This document shows positions 16,176 through 24,526 of a DNA stretch of 64,000 bases, one piece after another (the first letter of the stretch is position 1; each line of letters starts with the position of its first letter). Origin of the DNA: CAYUHK01 sp964475165 (lineage in GTDB: Bacteria; Verrucomicrobiota; Kiritimatiellia; JAAZAB01). The translations under genes and the position numbers were made by a program. The stretch spans positions 62,001 to 126,000 of the forward strand of contig CAYYVN010000003.1 of assembly GCA_964475165.1 (NCBI GenBank), written 5' to 3'. Under the pieces are notes generated by a model. The model was given only the letters and a program-made list of their open reading frames with translations. It made no database searches and was not told the DNA's origin.

Positions 16176-16211
16176 CTTTCATATTGAAAGGGATTTATTT
16201 CAGAATGAAAG
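16176..16211. promoter_or_regulatory. Paired inverted repeats, candidate activator (enhancer) sites
   Basis: Two related dyads, CTTTCA-TAT-TGAAAG (16176-16190, perfect) and ATTTCA-GAA-TGAAAG (16197-16211, one mismatch), have centres 21 bases apart, two helical turns. They lie at about -111 and -132 relative to the predicted sigma-54 start, the usual place for NtrC-family enhancer sites. They end ten bases before the activator's own ATG, so binding could also repress its expression. Confidence 0.7.
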
Positions 16212-16221
16212 GAAAGGGCTG

Positions 16222-17874
16222 ATGCGAGCTCAGGATTTGCGCTTGAATGAATTGGTCGATTTTTCCGAGGGATGGCTGGGGCTGCACGGGCGCCGGCTGG
16301 TATTGCATGATATCCATGCCTTCGCTCAATTCCGCAAGGATGTCTTGGATATGGTGGGGCTGGACGCCACGCGGCGGATGTTCACCAGGTTTGGCTATTT
16401 TTGGGGTCAAGCTGATGCGGCGGCCATGCAACGGATCTTCCAATGGGATTCGCTGGAAGAATTGATCAAGACCGGTCCGCGCCTGCACACGCTGCAGGGT
16501 GTGGCCAAAACCCTGATCAAATCGCTGAGCATCGATCAAGCCCACAAACGCTTTGCCATGGAAGTAATTTGGCATGATTCGGGTGAAGCCGAAGAGCATA
16601 TCATCGAGATCGGTCGCAGCAAGGCGCCGGCCTGCTGGATGTTAACCGGCTACGCCAGCGGTTTTGCCACCTTTTGTTTGCAGACCCAGGTTCTATTTGT
16701 GGAACGCACCTGCATGGCCTCCGGGCACAAGGCCTGTTTGGCGGTGGGCAAGGATCTGGAGTCATGGGGCGCTGAGATCAAGCCTTACCTGGATTTCTTT
16801 CAGGCCGATAAAATCAGCAACAAAGTCTTATTCCTGACGCGCGAATTAAAAAAGAAAACCGCCGAGATCGATAGACAAAGCCGGGAAATCCATAAGCTGA
16901 CCATGCGCTCCGCCGGCCCCCTATTCATGGAAGCCCACAGCGAATCTTTCCGTAAGGTACTGACCATTGCCAATCAAATCGCCCGTTTCAATACCTCCAT
17001 CCTGATCACTGGCGAAACTGGTACCGGCAAGGAAATGCTGGCTCGCCACATTCACCTGCGCTCAGCCCGCGCCCAGCATGCTTTCATCGGCATCAATTGC
17101 GGGGCGCTGCCCGAGACCCTGCTGGAAAGCGAGCTCTTCGGCCATAAAGCCGGCGCTTTCACCGGCGCCATCCAGGATCGCCAAGGCTTGTTTGAAGCCG
17201 CCGATAAAGGCACCATTTTCCTGGATGAGATCGGCGATATCTCAGCGAGCATGCAGCTCAAGCTGCTCCGGACTTTGCAGGAGCGCGAAATCAGGCGCGT
17301 GGGTGAAAGCAAGGTGCGCCATATCGATGTGCGCATCATCGCCGCCACCAATCGTTCTTTGGAAAGGAAGATTGCCGCCGGCAAGTTCCGTGAGGATTTA
17401 TTTTATCGACTGCGCGTGGTGGAAATACGCATTCCGCCCCTGCGCGAGAGGCGCGAGGATATTGTGCCCTTGGCGCGCTTCCTGGTGCAGCGCGTAGCCC
17501 GCAAACTGGCCTTGGCGCAACTCCATCTGGATGCCCGCTGCCTCGATATGCTCCTGGAATATTCCTGGCCGGGCAATGTGCGTGAGCTGGAAAATGCCAT
17601 TGAACATGCCGCCGTCTTTTCAAGAGATGGCACGATAATTCCAGCCTATCTCCCCGCCCATATCGTGCACGCCAAAACCGCGCCGGCAGCGGTGGAAACC
17701 AAATTGCTGGCTGATATGGAAAAAGCCCATATCACGCAAGTGCTCGAATCGGTTAATCATAACCGCACGCGCGCCGCCCAAATCCTCGGCATCAGCCAGA
17801 GCACCCTCTGGCGTAAGATGAAAAAATGGGGCGGACGGCCGGCCCCGCAACAGCCAGATGCGCCCCCGGCATAG
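16222..17874 (+). CDS. XylR/DmpR-like sigma-54-dependent activator (XylR_N + V4R + AAA + Fis)
   Basis: A 550-residue enhancer-binding protein. Residues about 1-100 match the XylR_N domain, and about 115-190 a V4R ligand-sensing domain (CWMLTGYASGFATF, then VERTCMASGHKAC), very like XylR and DmpR, which bind aromatic effectors. A linker helix (about 205-235) leads to the AAA+ domain with Walker A GETGTGKE near 264, the sigma-54 contact loop GAFTGA near 311, FLDEIGDIS and the arginine-finger region. The C-terminal Fis-type helix-turn-helix is near 505-540. The ATG at 16222 follows AAAGGAAAGGG; the GTG at 16093 would run through the promoter. It is expected to control the divergent M20-ackA genes. 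The effector is unknown. Confidence 0.92.
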   Translation: MRAQDLRLNELVDFSEGWLGLHGRRLVLHDIHAFAQFRKDVLDMVGLDATRRMFTRFGYFWGQADAAAMQRIFQWDSLEELIKTGPRLHTLQGVAKTLIKSLSIDQAHKRFAMEVIWHDSGEAEEHIIEIGRSKAPACWMLTGYASGFATFCLQTQVLFVERTCMASGHKACLAVGKDLESWGAEIKPYLDFFQADKISNKVLFLTRELKKKTAEIDRQSREIHKLTMRSAGPLFMEAHSESFRKVLTIANQIARFNTSILITGETGTGKEMLARHIHLRSARAQHAFIGINCGALPETLLESELFGHKAGAFTGAIQDRQGLFEAADKGTIFLDEIGDISASMQLKLLRTLQEREIRRVGESKVRHIDVRIIAATNRSLERKIAAGKFREDLFYRLRVVEIRIPPLRERREDIVPLARFLVQRVARKLALAQLHLDARCLDMLLEYSWPGNVRELENAIEHAAVFSRDGTIIPAYLPAHIVHAKTAPAAVETKLLADMEKAHITQVLESVNHNRTRAAQILGISQSTLWRKMKKWGGRPAPQQPDAPPA

Positions 17875-17910
17875 CTGAGCGGCGGCCCGCAGCGGGTGAG
17901 TAAAGCGCCC

Positions 17911-18831
17911 TCAGAGCTGTTCGCCCTCTGAGAAGCGATGCCCGCAGAGAAAGGCGGCGCCGCTCATCGCCGCGCGGCCGGCCGGCTGGAGCTCCAACAG
18001 GCGTAGAGCTTGCGTGCCGGTTTGGATCAGCGGGCCGGCCCCGCGCGCCGCGAGCACCTCTCCCGGGCGGCCCTCGCCCGGCTCGACCCTGGCCCGCAAG
18101 ACCTTGATGGCACTCCCGCCGCGTTCGAAGTAACAGCCCGGCCAGGGATTGAAACCGCGGACGCGGTTCGCCAAATCAACGGCCGCCAGCTGCCAATCCA
18201 AGCGCCCATCGACCTTGCGCAGTTTGGGAGCGTAGCTGGCGGCGGCGGGATCCTGCGGCCGGCGCGGCACTTGCCCGCGGCGGACAGCCTCCAGAGTGCT
18301 CATCAATAATTCGGCGCCCAGACAGGCCAGCCTGGTATGCAGAGTGGCGGCCGTATCTTCCGCACTGATCGGCTCCATACGCTGCGCGATGATATCTCCC
18401 GTATCCAGGCCGGCATCCATAAACATGGTGGTCACGCCGGTCTGGGTTTCGCCGCGCGCGATCGCCCATTGGATGGGCGCGGCTCCGCGATAGCGGGGCA
18501 ATAAAGAAGCATGCACATTGAGGCAGCCGCGCGCGGGAATAGCCAACAGGGCCGGCTTAAGAATCTGGCCGTAGGCCACCACCACTATCAGATCCGGTCG
18601 CCAAGATCTGAGCTGCGCGATGCTTTCCGGCGAATTAACATTGATGGGCGTGAGGATGGGTATCTCGCGCTGGCCAATATGCGCGCGCACGGGACAGGCC
18701 GCCGGCCGCAGGTCACGCCCCTTGGGCCGATCCGGCTGCGTCACCACCCCCACCACATTCAGCGCGCTGGTCAACAAGCGTTCCAGGCTCGGACAAGCCA
18801 AGGCCGCTGATCCCATGAAAACAATGCGCAT
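17911..18831 (-). CDS. fmt: Methionyl-tRNA formyltransferase
   Basis: Formylates initiator Met-tRNA using 10-formyl-tetrahydrofolate. The 306-residue protein has the N-terminal MRIVFMGSAALACPSLERL, the catalytic region with LNVHASLLPRYRGAAPIQWA near residue 110 (Asn, His of the formyltransferase site), GVTTMFMDAGLDTGDI, and the C-terminal OB-like domain with RVRGFNPWPGCYF. It is preceded by GAGGAG and follows the fumarase beta gene by 10 bases. It would usually neighbour def, which is not seen here. Confidence 0.97.
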   Translation of the reverse strand: MRIVFMGSAALACPSLERLLTSALNVVGVVTQPDRPKGRDLRPAACPVRAHIGQREIPILTPINVNSPESIAQLRSWRPDLIVVVAYGQILKPALLAIPARGCLNVHASLLPRYRGAAPIQWAIARGETQTGVTTMFMDAGLDTGDIIAQRMEPISAEDTAATLHTRLACLGAELLMSTLEAVRRGQVPRRPQDPAAASYAPKLRKVDGRLDWQLAAVDLANRVRGFNPWPGCYFERGGSAIKVLRARVEPGEGRPGEVLAARGAGPLIQTGTQALRLLELQPAGRAAMSGAAFLCGHRFSEGEQL

Positions 18832-18841
18832 GGCTTACTCC

Positions 18842-19432
18842 TCAGGAATGGCGCCGGCCGGAACTCAAAATTTGCCGCAGCTGGCGCGCTGATTGCCGGG
18901 CGATCTTTTGATGCAGGCTGCGCCCCTGGGCATCCATGGTCACTATGGCCGGAAAATCCTGCACCACCAACTCCCAGAGGGCCTCGGTTGGACCGAACTC
19001 CTCCAGAAAATGCACGCCGCGCACCTGCGCAATCTTATCGGCGAGCACCTGGGCGGCCCCGCCCACGGCCTGCAAATAAACACAGCCATGCTGCGCGCAG
19101 GCCAGGCTGGTAACGGCCCCCATACCCCCCTTGCCGATGATCACTGTGAGGCCATGCCGTTCAATGATCGTCGGCATGTAAGGCTCTTCGCGCAGCGAGG
19201 TGGTCGGGCCGGCCGCCCGCACCACCCAACGGCCCCTGTGGCGTACCACCACCGGGCCGCAATGATAGATCGCGCCGGAATTGAAAGCGACGGGCGCGCG
19301 ACCGCCCTGAGCCAGATGGCGATGCAGACGATCCCGGCCGGTGAAAATCAGGCCGGAGAGCAAAACCTTCTCGCCCAGCTGCAAGCGGCGCACCTGGGCG
19401 CGCGTGAATGGATATGTTAGATTTTTATACAT
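18842..19432 (-). CDS. Fumarate hydratase class I, beta (C-terminal) subunit
   Basis: The 196-residue smaller subunit of the two-component Fe-S fumarase/L(+)-tartrate dehydratase family, which forms the hydratase with the alpha subunit. Recognisable segments are LLSGLIFTGRDRLHRHL, IYHCGPVV, AAGPTTSLREEPYMP, IGKGGMGA and the C-terminal EFGPTEALWELVVQDFPAIV. It follows the alpha gene by 22 bases, supporting a stable heterodimer. Fumarase is the commonest activity of this pairing; tartrate dehydratase is the alternative. Confidence 0.92.
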   Translation of the reverse strand: MYKNLTYPFTRAQVRRLQLGEKVLLSGLIFTGRDRLHRHLAQGGRAPVAFNSGAIYHCGPVVVRHRGRWVVRAAGPTTSLREEPYMPTIIERHGLTVIIGKGGMGAVTSLACAQHGCVYLQAVGGAAQVLADKIAQVRGVHFLEEFGPTEALWELVVQDFPAIVTMDAQGRSLHQKIARQSARQLRQILSSGRRHS

Positions 19433-19454
19433 AAATTCAACCAGAGCTCACCCT

Positions 19455-20336
19455 TCAAGCCAACCAGCGTTGCAACTGGCCATCCAAGCTCAAGAGCAGG
19501 CCCTGACGGCGCAAGGCCCAACACATATAGGCCACACTCACAAAATAGCAGGCGGGCAGGCGGCTCTGGCTGGCAATCTTCACGCCCAGGAGAGTCGTCC
19601 GCCCGCCCAATCCCATGGGCCCGATAGTGGTTTGATTGGCTTCCCGCAGGATCCTCCGCTCCAGCCGCGCCAGGCGCGGATCAGGGGCCGGCTCAGGCAG
19701 CCGGCGGAGCAGCTGGCGCTTGGCCAGTTCGGCGCCCGTGGCCCGGTCACCACCGAGCCCGATACCCAGAATGCCCGGCGCGCAGCCTGTGCCCTGGGCC
19801 TGCCAGAGAGCATCGAGCGCGCAACGGCGCACTCCCTCCAGATCGCGCTCAGCCTGCAGGGCCTCACACGGCAGGCTGTATTGCCGGCTGACATTTTCAC
19901 TGCCCCCGCCTTTAAGGAGTAAGCGCACTTCCACCCGGGCACGGCCGGTCGGCTCGATATGAATCACCGGCGCACCCGGGCCGATATTGCCATGGCAAGC
20001 TGTGCCCGTCAGGGTATCAACCGTATTCTGGCGCAGATAACCCAACTGGGTGGCGCGGCGCACGGCGCGGTGGATAGCGCTGGATAAGGATTTGACCCGC
20101 AACCCTTCCGGCACCCGACAGTAAAATAACAGGCTGCCCGTATCCTGGCAGAGCGGCGCGGCACGCTGCCGCGCCAGGCTGATATTGGTTAAGATATTAT
20201 CGAGAACCCAGCGGCCGGCGGAAGCTTTGGCCTCCCGGCGACGGGCGGCTTCCAAGGCGGCGACCACATCCGGCGGCAGATCCGAGACTGTGCGCCGAAT
20301 AAGTTCCAGCAGATTAGCTTGCCATATTTTCATCAT
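19455..20336 (-). CDS. Fumarate hydratase class I, alpha (N-terminal, Fe-S) subunit
   Basis: The 293-residue catalytic subunit that binds a 4Fe-4S cluster and hydrates fumarate to malate. Three cluster cysteines are visible in APLCQDTGSL, TGTACHGNIGPG and GTGCAPGILGIGLGGD. The ATG at 20336 (with a second ATG directly after) is chosen over an upstream GTG. Class I enzymes are oxygen-sensitive, which fits the anaerobic picture given by PFOR. It is transcribed with the beta subunit and fmt, and possibly from tatD 45 bases upstream. Confidence 0.92.
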   Translation of the reverse strand: MMKIWQANLLELIRRTVSDLPPDVVAALEAARRREAKASAGRWVLDNILTNISLARQRAAPLCQDTGSLLFYCRVPEGLRVKSLSSAIHRAVRRATQLGYLRQNTVDTLTGTACHGNIGPGAPVIHIEPTGRARVEVRLLLKGGGSENVSRQYSLPCEALQAERDLEGVRRCALDALWQAQGTGCAPGILGIGLGGDRATGAELAKRQLLRRLPEPAPDPRLARLERRILREANQTTIGPMGLGGRTTLLGVKIASQSRLPACYFVSVAYMCWALRRQGLLLSLDGQLQRWLA

Positions 20337-20381
20337 AACCCCAGGCGAACATAGCACAGCGGCGCGCCCTTGACCAGCCTC

Positions 20382-21188
20382 TCACCAACCAAAGAGGCGT
20401 TGCGCATTCTGGCTGGTGAGAGAGGCTATCTCCGGCAGGGAACAGCCCCGGGCCGCCGCCAGGGCCGCCGCCACCAAACCCACCCGGGCCGGCTCGTTGG
20501 GCTTACCGCGCAACGGTTCCGGCGATAGCCAGGGCGCATCCGTCTCGATCAAAAGGCGCTCGGCCGGGATCTGCGCCGCGATGGCGCGCAAAGCGCCCGC
20601 ATTCTTGAAGGTGATGATCCCGCTGAAGCTGATATAAAAGCCCAGTTCCAACAGCCGCTCGGCATAGGCGCGGCTGCCGGTAAAACAATGTTGCACCCCG
20701 ACCCGATCCGCTGCGCCGCGCCATTGCTGAACATGCCGCTCCAATAGCTCAAGGGTGGCAGCCTCAGCCGCACGACTGTGAATAATCACCGGCAACCCCT
20801 GCGCGCGGGCCAGCTCTAACATGCGCTCCAATAACTTGCCTTGAGCGGCGTGCTCCGGACGGGCATGCTGAAAATCCAAGCCTATTTCGCCCACGGCCAC
20901 CACTTGCGGAGCGGCCAGCTGCGCCGCCAGCTCCGCGGAGGCGTAGGCTAGCCCGGCCTGATCCCGGTTGAGGCCCAGCGCCGCGCGCAGCTGTTCCGGA
21001 TAAGCCAGCGCGGCCTGCAGCGCCTGCCGGTTGGTCTCCGGCGATCCGCCCACGGCGAGCATACGCGTCACACTGGCTGCGCTGGCCCGGGCGATAATTT
21101 CGGGCAGGGTGCCAGCGCTCTCCAGCAGTTCATGAAAATGAACATGGGTATCATAGAAGGCTATGGCTTGAGATGGGGCGGCTTGCAT
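20382..21188 (-). CDS. tatD: TatD-family metal-dependent DNase/hydrolase
   Basis: A 268-residue amidohydrolase-fold protein of the TatD group, cytosolic 3'-5' exonucleases or deoxyribonucleases. Metal ligands appear in YDTHVHFHE near residue 13, AVGEIGLDFQHA (Glu), VIIHSRAAE, VQHCFTGS and the Asp in LIETDAPWLSPEPLRGKPNEP. The ATG at 21188 is preceded by GGAGAG; an ATG at 21242 would add 18 residues without family resemblance. It is divergent from the corrinoid genes. Confidence 0.93.
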   Translation of the reverse strand: MQAAPSQAIAFYDTHVHFHELLESAGTLPEIIARASAASVTRMLAVGGSPETNRQALQAALAYPEQLRAALGLNRDQAGLAYASAELAAQLAAPQVVAVGEIGLDFQHARPEHAAQGKLLERMLELARAQGLPVIIHSRAAEAATLELLERHVQQWRGAADRVGVQHCFTGSRAYAERLLELGFYISFSGIITFKNAGALRAIAAQIPAERLLIETDAPWLSPEPLRGKPNEPARVGLVAAALAAARGCSLPEIASLTSQNAQRLFGW

Positions 21189-21316
21189 CGGGACACTCTC
21201 CGCCAGCAATATAGCAGAACCCTGCCGGGCACCAAAGTGCATTTTAGGCCAAGCGCTCCGGCGGCGCCGGCTATTCCCATTGCCGCCAAGCTTGCTTTAT
21301 GCTAAGGGTTAGTTTT

Positions 21317-22138
21317 ATGAACCGGCCCACAGTACTGCCCAGCCTGCCGCGTCTGGCGCATGGACGCGCCTTCCGGCTCGGGGCCCCCTCCGCCCTCATG
21401 CATGCGGATCTGTTGACGAGCGCCACGGCGCTGGCGCCAATGTTCGAGAATATTGAAATTTCGTTGTTCGAATCGGAACAATGCTCTGCGCTGCCACAGC
21501 CGAGCACCCTGACCCACCTGCAGCAACTGGCCGCGGCGCATCAGCTAACCTATACGGTTCACCTGCCCATGGATCGCGCCCTGGGTAGCCCCCGACGCGA
21601 CGAGCGCCTGGCCCATCAAAAGCAACTGATTAAAATCATAGCCCTGACCAAGCCGCTGGCGCCGCTGGCTTATATTCTGCACCTGGAAGGCATTGAGGCC
21701 CAGGCCAGCGCGCCGGCCGTCAAGGAATGGCAGCGGGCCATCGCCGAGCTATTGCCGGAACTGATCGCCGCCTGCCCAGAGCCAGCGCAGCTATGTATTG
21801 AAAATCTCTTTTATCCTTTCAGCTGGTGCGATGTTTTCCTGGAACGCTTCGCCCTGGGCGCCTGCCTGGATACCGGGCACCTGCTGCTGACCGGCGGCGA
21901 GGTGCGCGCGCATTTCCGGCAATACGCCGCGGCGGTGCGGGTCATTCATCTGCATGGCATTGCCGAGGGCCGTGATCACCAGTCCCTGACGGCTATGTCG
22001 CCAACCTGGCTGCGGGATTTTCTGAATACCATTGACATTTTTAAGGGAGTGCTGACACTGGAATTATTTGATTACCAGGCCATGTCTCTTTCCCTGGAAA
22101 GATTAGCGCAATGCCTGCATCCCCCATGCGTAGCTTGA
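21317..22138 (+). CDS. cbiR: Probable cobamide-remodelling phosphodiesterase (CbiR-like TIM barrel)
   Basis: A 273-residue AP-endonuclease/xylose-isomerase-like TIM-barrel protein. Metal-binding-type residues sit at strand ends: ENIEISLFE, TVHLPMD, ILHLEG, CIENLFY, CLDTGHLLL and IHLHG, with a final LELFDY. CbiR enzymes hydrolyse adenosylcobamides so that the lower ligand can be replaced through the CobU/T/S pathway. The call rests on this fold and on heading a cobU-cobT-cobS-btuFCD cluster. I prefer the ATG at 21317 (AAGGG upstream) over 21299. Other AP-endonuclease-like functions are possible but the context makes CbiR the best reading. Confidence 0.75.
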   Translation: MNRPTVLPSLPRLAHGRAFRLGAPSALMHADLLTSATALAPMFENIEISLFESEQCSALPQPSTLTHLQQLAAAHQLTYTVHLPMDRALGSPRRDERLAHQKQLIKIIALTKPLAPLAYILHLEGIEAQASAPAVKEWQRAIAELLPELIAACPEPAQLCIENLFYPFSWCDVFLERFALGACLDTGHLLLTGGEVRAHFRQYAAAVRVIHLHGIAEGRDHQSLTAMSPTWLRDFLNTIDIFKGVLTLELFDYQAMSLSLERLAQCLHPPCVA

Positions 22139-22650
22139 TTCTGGGCGGCGCCCGCAGCGGCAAAAGCCAGTATGCCCTCCAGCTGGCCAAGCGCCGTTGG
22201 CAGCACCCGCTCTATCTGGCCACCGCCGAAGAGCGAGATGATGAAATGCGGCGGCGCGTGGCCGAGCACCGCCGGGCCCGGGACGCAAACTGGTTGTGCG
22301 TCGAGGAGCCGCTGGCCATCGCCACGGTGCTGCGCGATACCACTCACCAGGCCGACGGCATTCTCGTGGATTGCCTGACGCTCTGGCTGGCCAATGTGCT
22401 CTTGAAGGAAGGGATTGCCGCCGTCGAGCAGCGCCAAGAAGAGCTCCTGGCAGCGGTGCAGATTTGCCCACGCCACCTCATTTTTATCAGTAATGAAGTG
22501 GGTATGGGCATTGTGCCAGAGCATGATCTGGGACGCAGCTTCCGGGACCTGGCCGGACGGCTCCATCAGAATCTGGCCGCGGCCATGGATAGCGTCGTCC
22601 TGATGATCGCCGGCTTGCCCTGGGCCTTGAAGGGCGCCTTGCCCGAATAA
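22111..22650 (+). CDS. cobU: Adenosylcobinamide kinase / adenosylcobinamide-phosphate guanylyltransferase
   Basis: A bifunctional 179-residue enzyme that phosphorylates adenosylcobinamide and attaches GMP. It has the P-loop ILGGARSGKSQYA near the N-terminus, VEEPLAI, DCLTLWLANVL and the FISNEVGMGIVPEHDLGRSF block, and ends with a hydrophobic VVLMIAGLP strand, all CobU hallmarks. Its start overlaps the cbiR end by 28 bases; an internal ATG at 22126 is the alternative start. Confidence 0.95.
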   Translation: MPASPMRSLILGGARSGKSQYALQLAKRRWQHPLYLATAEERDDEMRRRVAEHRRARDANWLCVEEPLAIATVLRDTTHQADGILVDCLTLWLANVLLKEGIAAVEQRQEELLAAVQICPRHLIFISNEVGMGIVPEHDLGRSFRDLAGRLHQNLAAAMDSVVLMIAGLPWALKGALPE

Positions 22651-22661
22651 AAAGGAAAGAT

Positions 22662-23726
22662 ATGGCAGCCCAAGCCTTGCTGGAACAGACCATCGCCCGC
22701 ATTAAGCCCCTCTCCCCGAGCTGGCGCGCCAAAGCCTGGCGGCGCTGGGATGCGTTAGCCAAGCCGCGCCGCAGCCTGGGCGAACTGGAAGAAATCGGCG
22801 CGCGGGTGGCGGCCATCCTGCGGCAGGAACGGCCCCAGCTCAAGCGCAAGCGGATCTTTGTGTTTGCCGGCGATCATCAAGTGACCGCCGAGGGCGTGAG
22901 CGCTTATCCGGCGACGGTGACGGCGCTGATGGTCAAAAATTTTCTGGCGGGCGGCGCGGCCATCAATGTTTTAGCGCGGCAAGCGCGGGCCCAGATCGAA
23001 GTGATTGATATCGGCATGGCCGAAGATCTGGGCGCGCTCCCGGGCTTACAGCGCTATAACGTCAAACGCGGCGCTGATAATATCGCCCGCGGCCCAGCCA
23101 TGACCATCTCCCAGGCGCGGCAAGCCATTGGGGTGGGTCTGACCCGCGCCGCCCGGGCGGCGCAAGGCCAGGTCACCTTGCTGGGCACTGGTGAAATGGG
23201 CATTGGCAATACCACACCGGCGGCAGCGCTCTTTTCATTTTTTCTGAAGCTGCCAGCGGAAGAAACGGTGGGCGCTGGCTCAGGGCTCAATGCCAGCGGC
23301 GTGCGCCATAAGGTCGCGGTGGTCAAACGGGCTTTGGCTCACAACCGCGCACGCTGCACCAGCGCCCTGGGGACCCTGGCCGCTTTGGGTGGCTTGGAGA
23401 TTGCCGGCATCTGCGGGCTCTGTCTGGGCGCCGCCGCCCATTCCCGGCCGGTGGTGGTGGATGGTTTCATCGCCAGTGCCGGAGCGCTGGCGGCCCTGCG
23501 CTTATGCCCGACTATCAAGGATTATCTGTTCTTCGCGCACCTGAGCCCCGAAGGAGGGCATCGCCAGTTCTTTGAGCAGGAGGGGCTGCGACCACTGCTG
23601 AAGCTTGGCTTGCGCCTGGGCGAAGGCACCGGCACCGCCCTGGCCATGCAAATCATCGTCAATGCCGTAGCGCTCTATAACGAAATGGCTACCTTCGCCG
23701 CGACCCGAATCAGGCCCGGCGCCTAA
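22662..23726 (+). CDS. cobT: Nicotinate-nucleotide:dimethylbenzimidazole phosphoribosyltransferase
   Basis: Makes alpha-ribazole phosphate, the activated lower ligand, from nicotinate mononucleotide and a benzimidazole. The 354-residue protein shows FAGDHQVTAEGVSAYP near residue 66, LGTGEMGIGNTTPAAAL near 170, GLNASGVRHK and the catalytic-Glu region HLSPEGGH near 290, closing with GEGTGTALAM. Full family length. It has an AAGGAAAG ribosome site and follows cobU by 11 bases. Confidence 0.96.
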   Translation: MAAQALLEQTIARIKPLSPSWRAKAWRRWDALAKPRRSLGELEEIGARVAAILRQERPQLKRKRIFVFAGDHQVTAEGVSAYPATVTALMVKNFLAGGAAINVLARQARAQIEVIDIGMAEDLGALPGLQRYNVKRGADNIARGPAMTISQARQAIGVGLTRAARAAQGQVTLLGTGEMGIGNTTPAAALFSFFLKLPAEETVGAGSGLNASGVRHKVAVVKRALAHNRARCTSALGTLAALGGLEIAGICGLCLGAAAHSRPVVVDGFIASAGALAALRLCPTIKDYLFFAHLSPEGGHRQFFEQEGLRPLLKLGLRLGEGTGTALAMQIIVNAVALYNEMATFAATRIRPGA

Positions 23727-23758
23727 AACAGAACGGAAGTATTTCAGAAAGAATATTT

Positions 23759-24526
23759 ATGTGGGCCGCTTGCCGTAACGCCTTTCGCACCCTCACCATT
23801 GTGCCCCTGCCAGGAGAGCATGCCGGAGACCTGGCGGCGGCGCTCTATTGCTTTCCGGTGGTCGGCTTAGTGGTGGGCGGATTGGTGGCCGCCGGAGCCT
23901 GGTTATTCGGCGGACTCTTGGCCTGGCCAGCCGGCGCGGGTGTGGCTGGAACGATCTTAGCGCTTTGGATCACCGGTGGCCTGCATCTGGATGGCCTGGG
24001 CGATGTGGCGGATGCCTACGCTCCCGGCCGGGCGCGCGACCGCATGTTGGCCATTATGAAGGATCATCATCTGGGCGCCTTCGGCGTCATGGCCATCGCC
24101 AGTCTGCTGTTGGTCAAAGCCTGCAGCTTAGCGCGCCTGGCCGCTTTAACTCAATGGTCTTGGATGCTCTTGCCCTTCATCCTTTCGCGGACCATGCTGG
24201 TGCTGCTGATGGTGCGGCTCCCCTATGCCCGCCGCGAAGGCGGCACGGCGACGGCCTTTGTGCATAATGCCCGCCCCCTCCATTTCACCGTCGCCGGATG
24301 CTGCGCCCTGGGCGCATGTCTCTTAGTGGCCGGTGGCGTTGGTGGCTTGTGTTTTCTGTGCGCTGGCGCAATGGTTTATGGATTAGCGCGCTGGATGAAA
24401 CAGCATTTCGGCGGGATCACCGGCGATCTGCTGGGGATGGCCAATGAAATACTGGAAGGCGCCCTGCTATGCGGGCTGGCGGCCGGAGCACCCTATCTGA
24501 ATCTGATCCATGAATATATTTTCTAG
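23759..24526 (+). CDS. cobS: Adenosylcobinamide-GDP ribazoletransferase (cobalamin synthase)
   Basis: An integral membrane enzyme of 255 residues that joins adenosylcobinamide-GDP and alpha-ribazole (phosphate), the last assembly step. The family motif GGLHLDGLGDVADAY near residue 77 carries the acidic metal residues, and MKDHHLGAFGVMAI follows. Hydrophobic segments fill the rest. The C-terminal GGITGDLLGMANEI is the second CobS signature. The end overlaps btuF by 17 bases. Confidence 0.96.
   Translation: MWAACRNAFRTLTIVPLPGEHAGDLAAALYCFPVVGLVVGGLVAAGAWLFGGLLAWPAGAGVAGTILALWITGGLHLDGLGDVADAYAPGRARDRMLAIMKDHHLGAFGVMAIASLLLVKACSLARLAALTQWSWMLLPFILSRTMLVLLMVRLPYARREGGTATAFVHNARPLHFTVAGCCALGACLLVAGGVGGLCFLCAGAMVYGLARWMKQHFGGITGDLLGMANEILEGALLCGLAAGAPYLNLIHEYIF

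Noticed and set aside
16093..16221. Upstream in-frame extension of the sigma-54 activator from a GTG at 16093
   Set aside because: It would run through the -24/-12 promoter and both dyads, has no ribosome site, and the family N-terminus begins at the ATG at 16222.
21189..21316. Cobalamin riboswitch upstream of cbiR
   Set aside because: I looked on both strands for a B12 box and the usual conserved helices and found none; the region is short (about 130 bases) and GC-rich.
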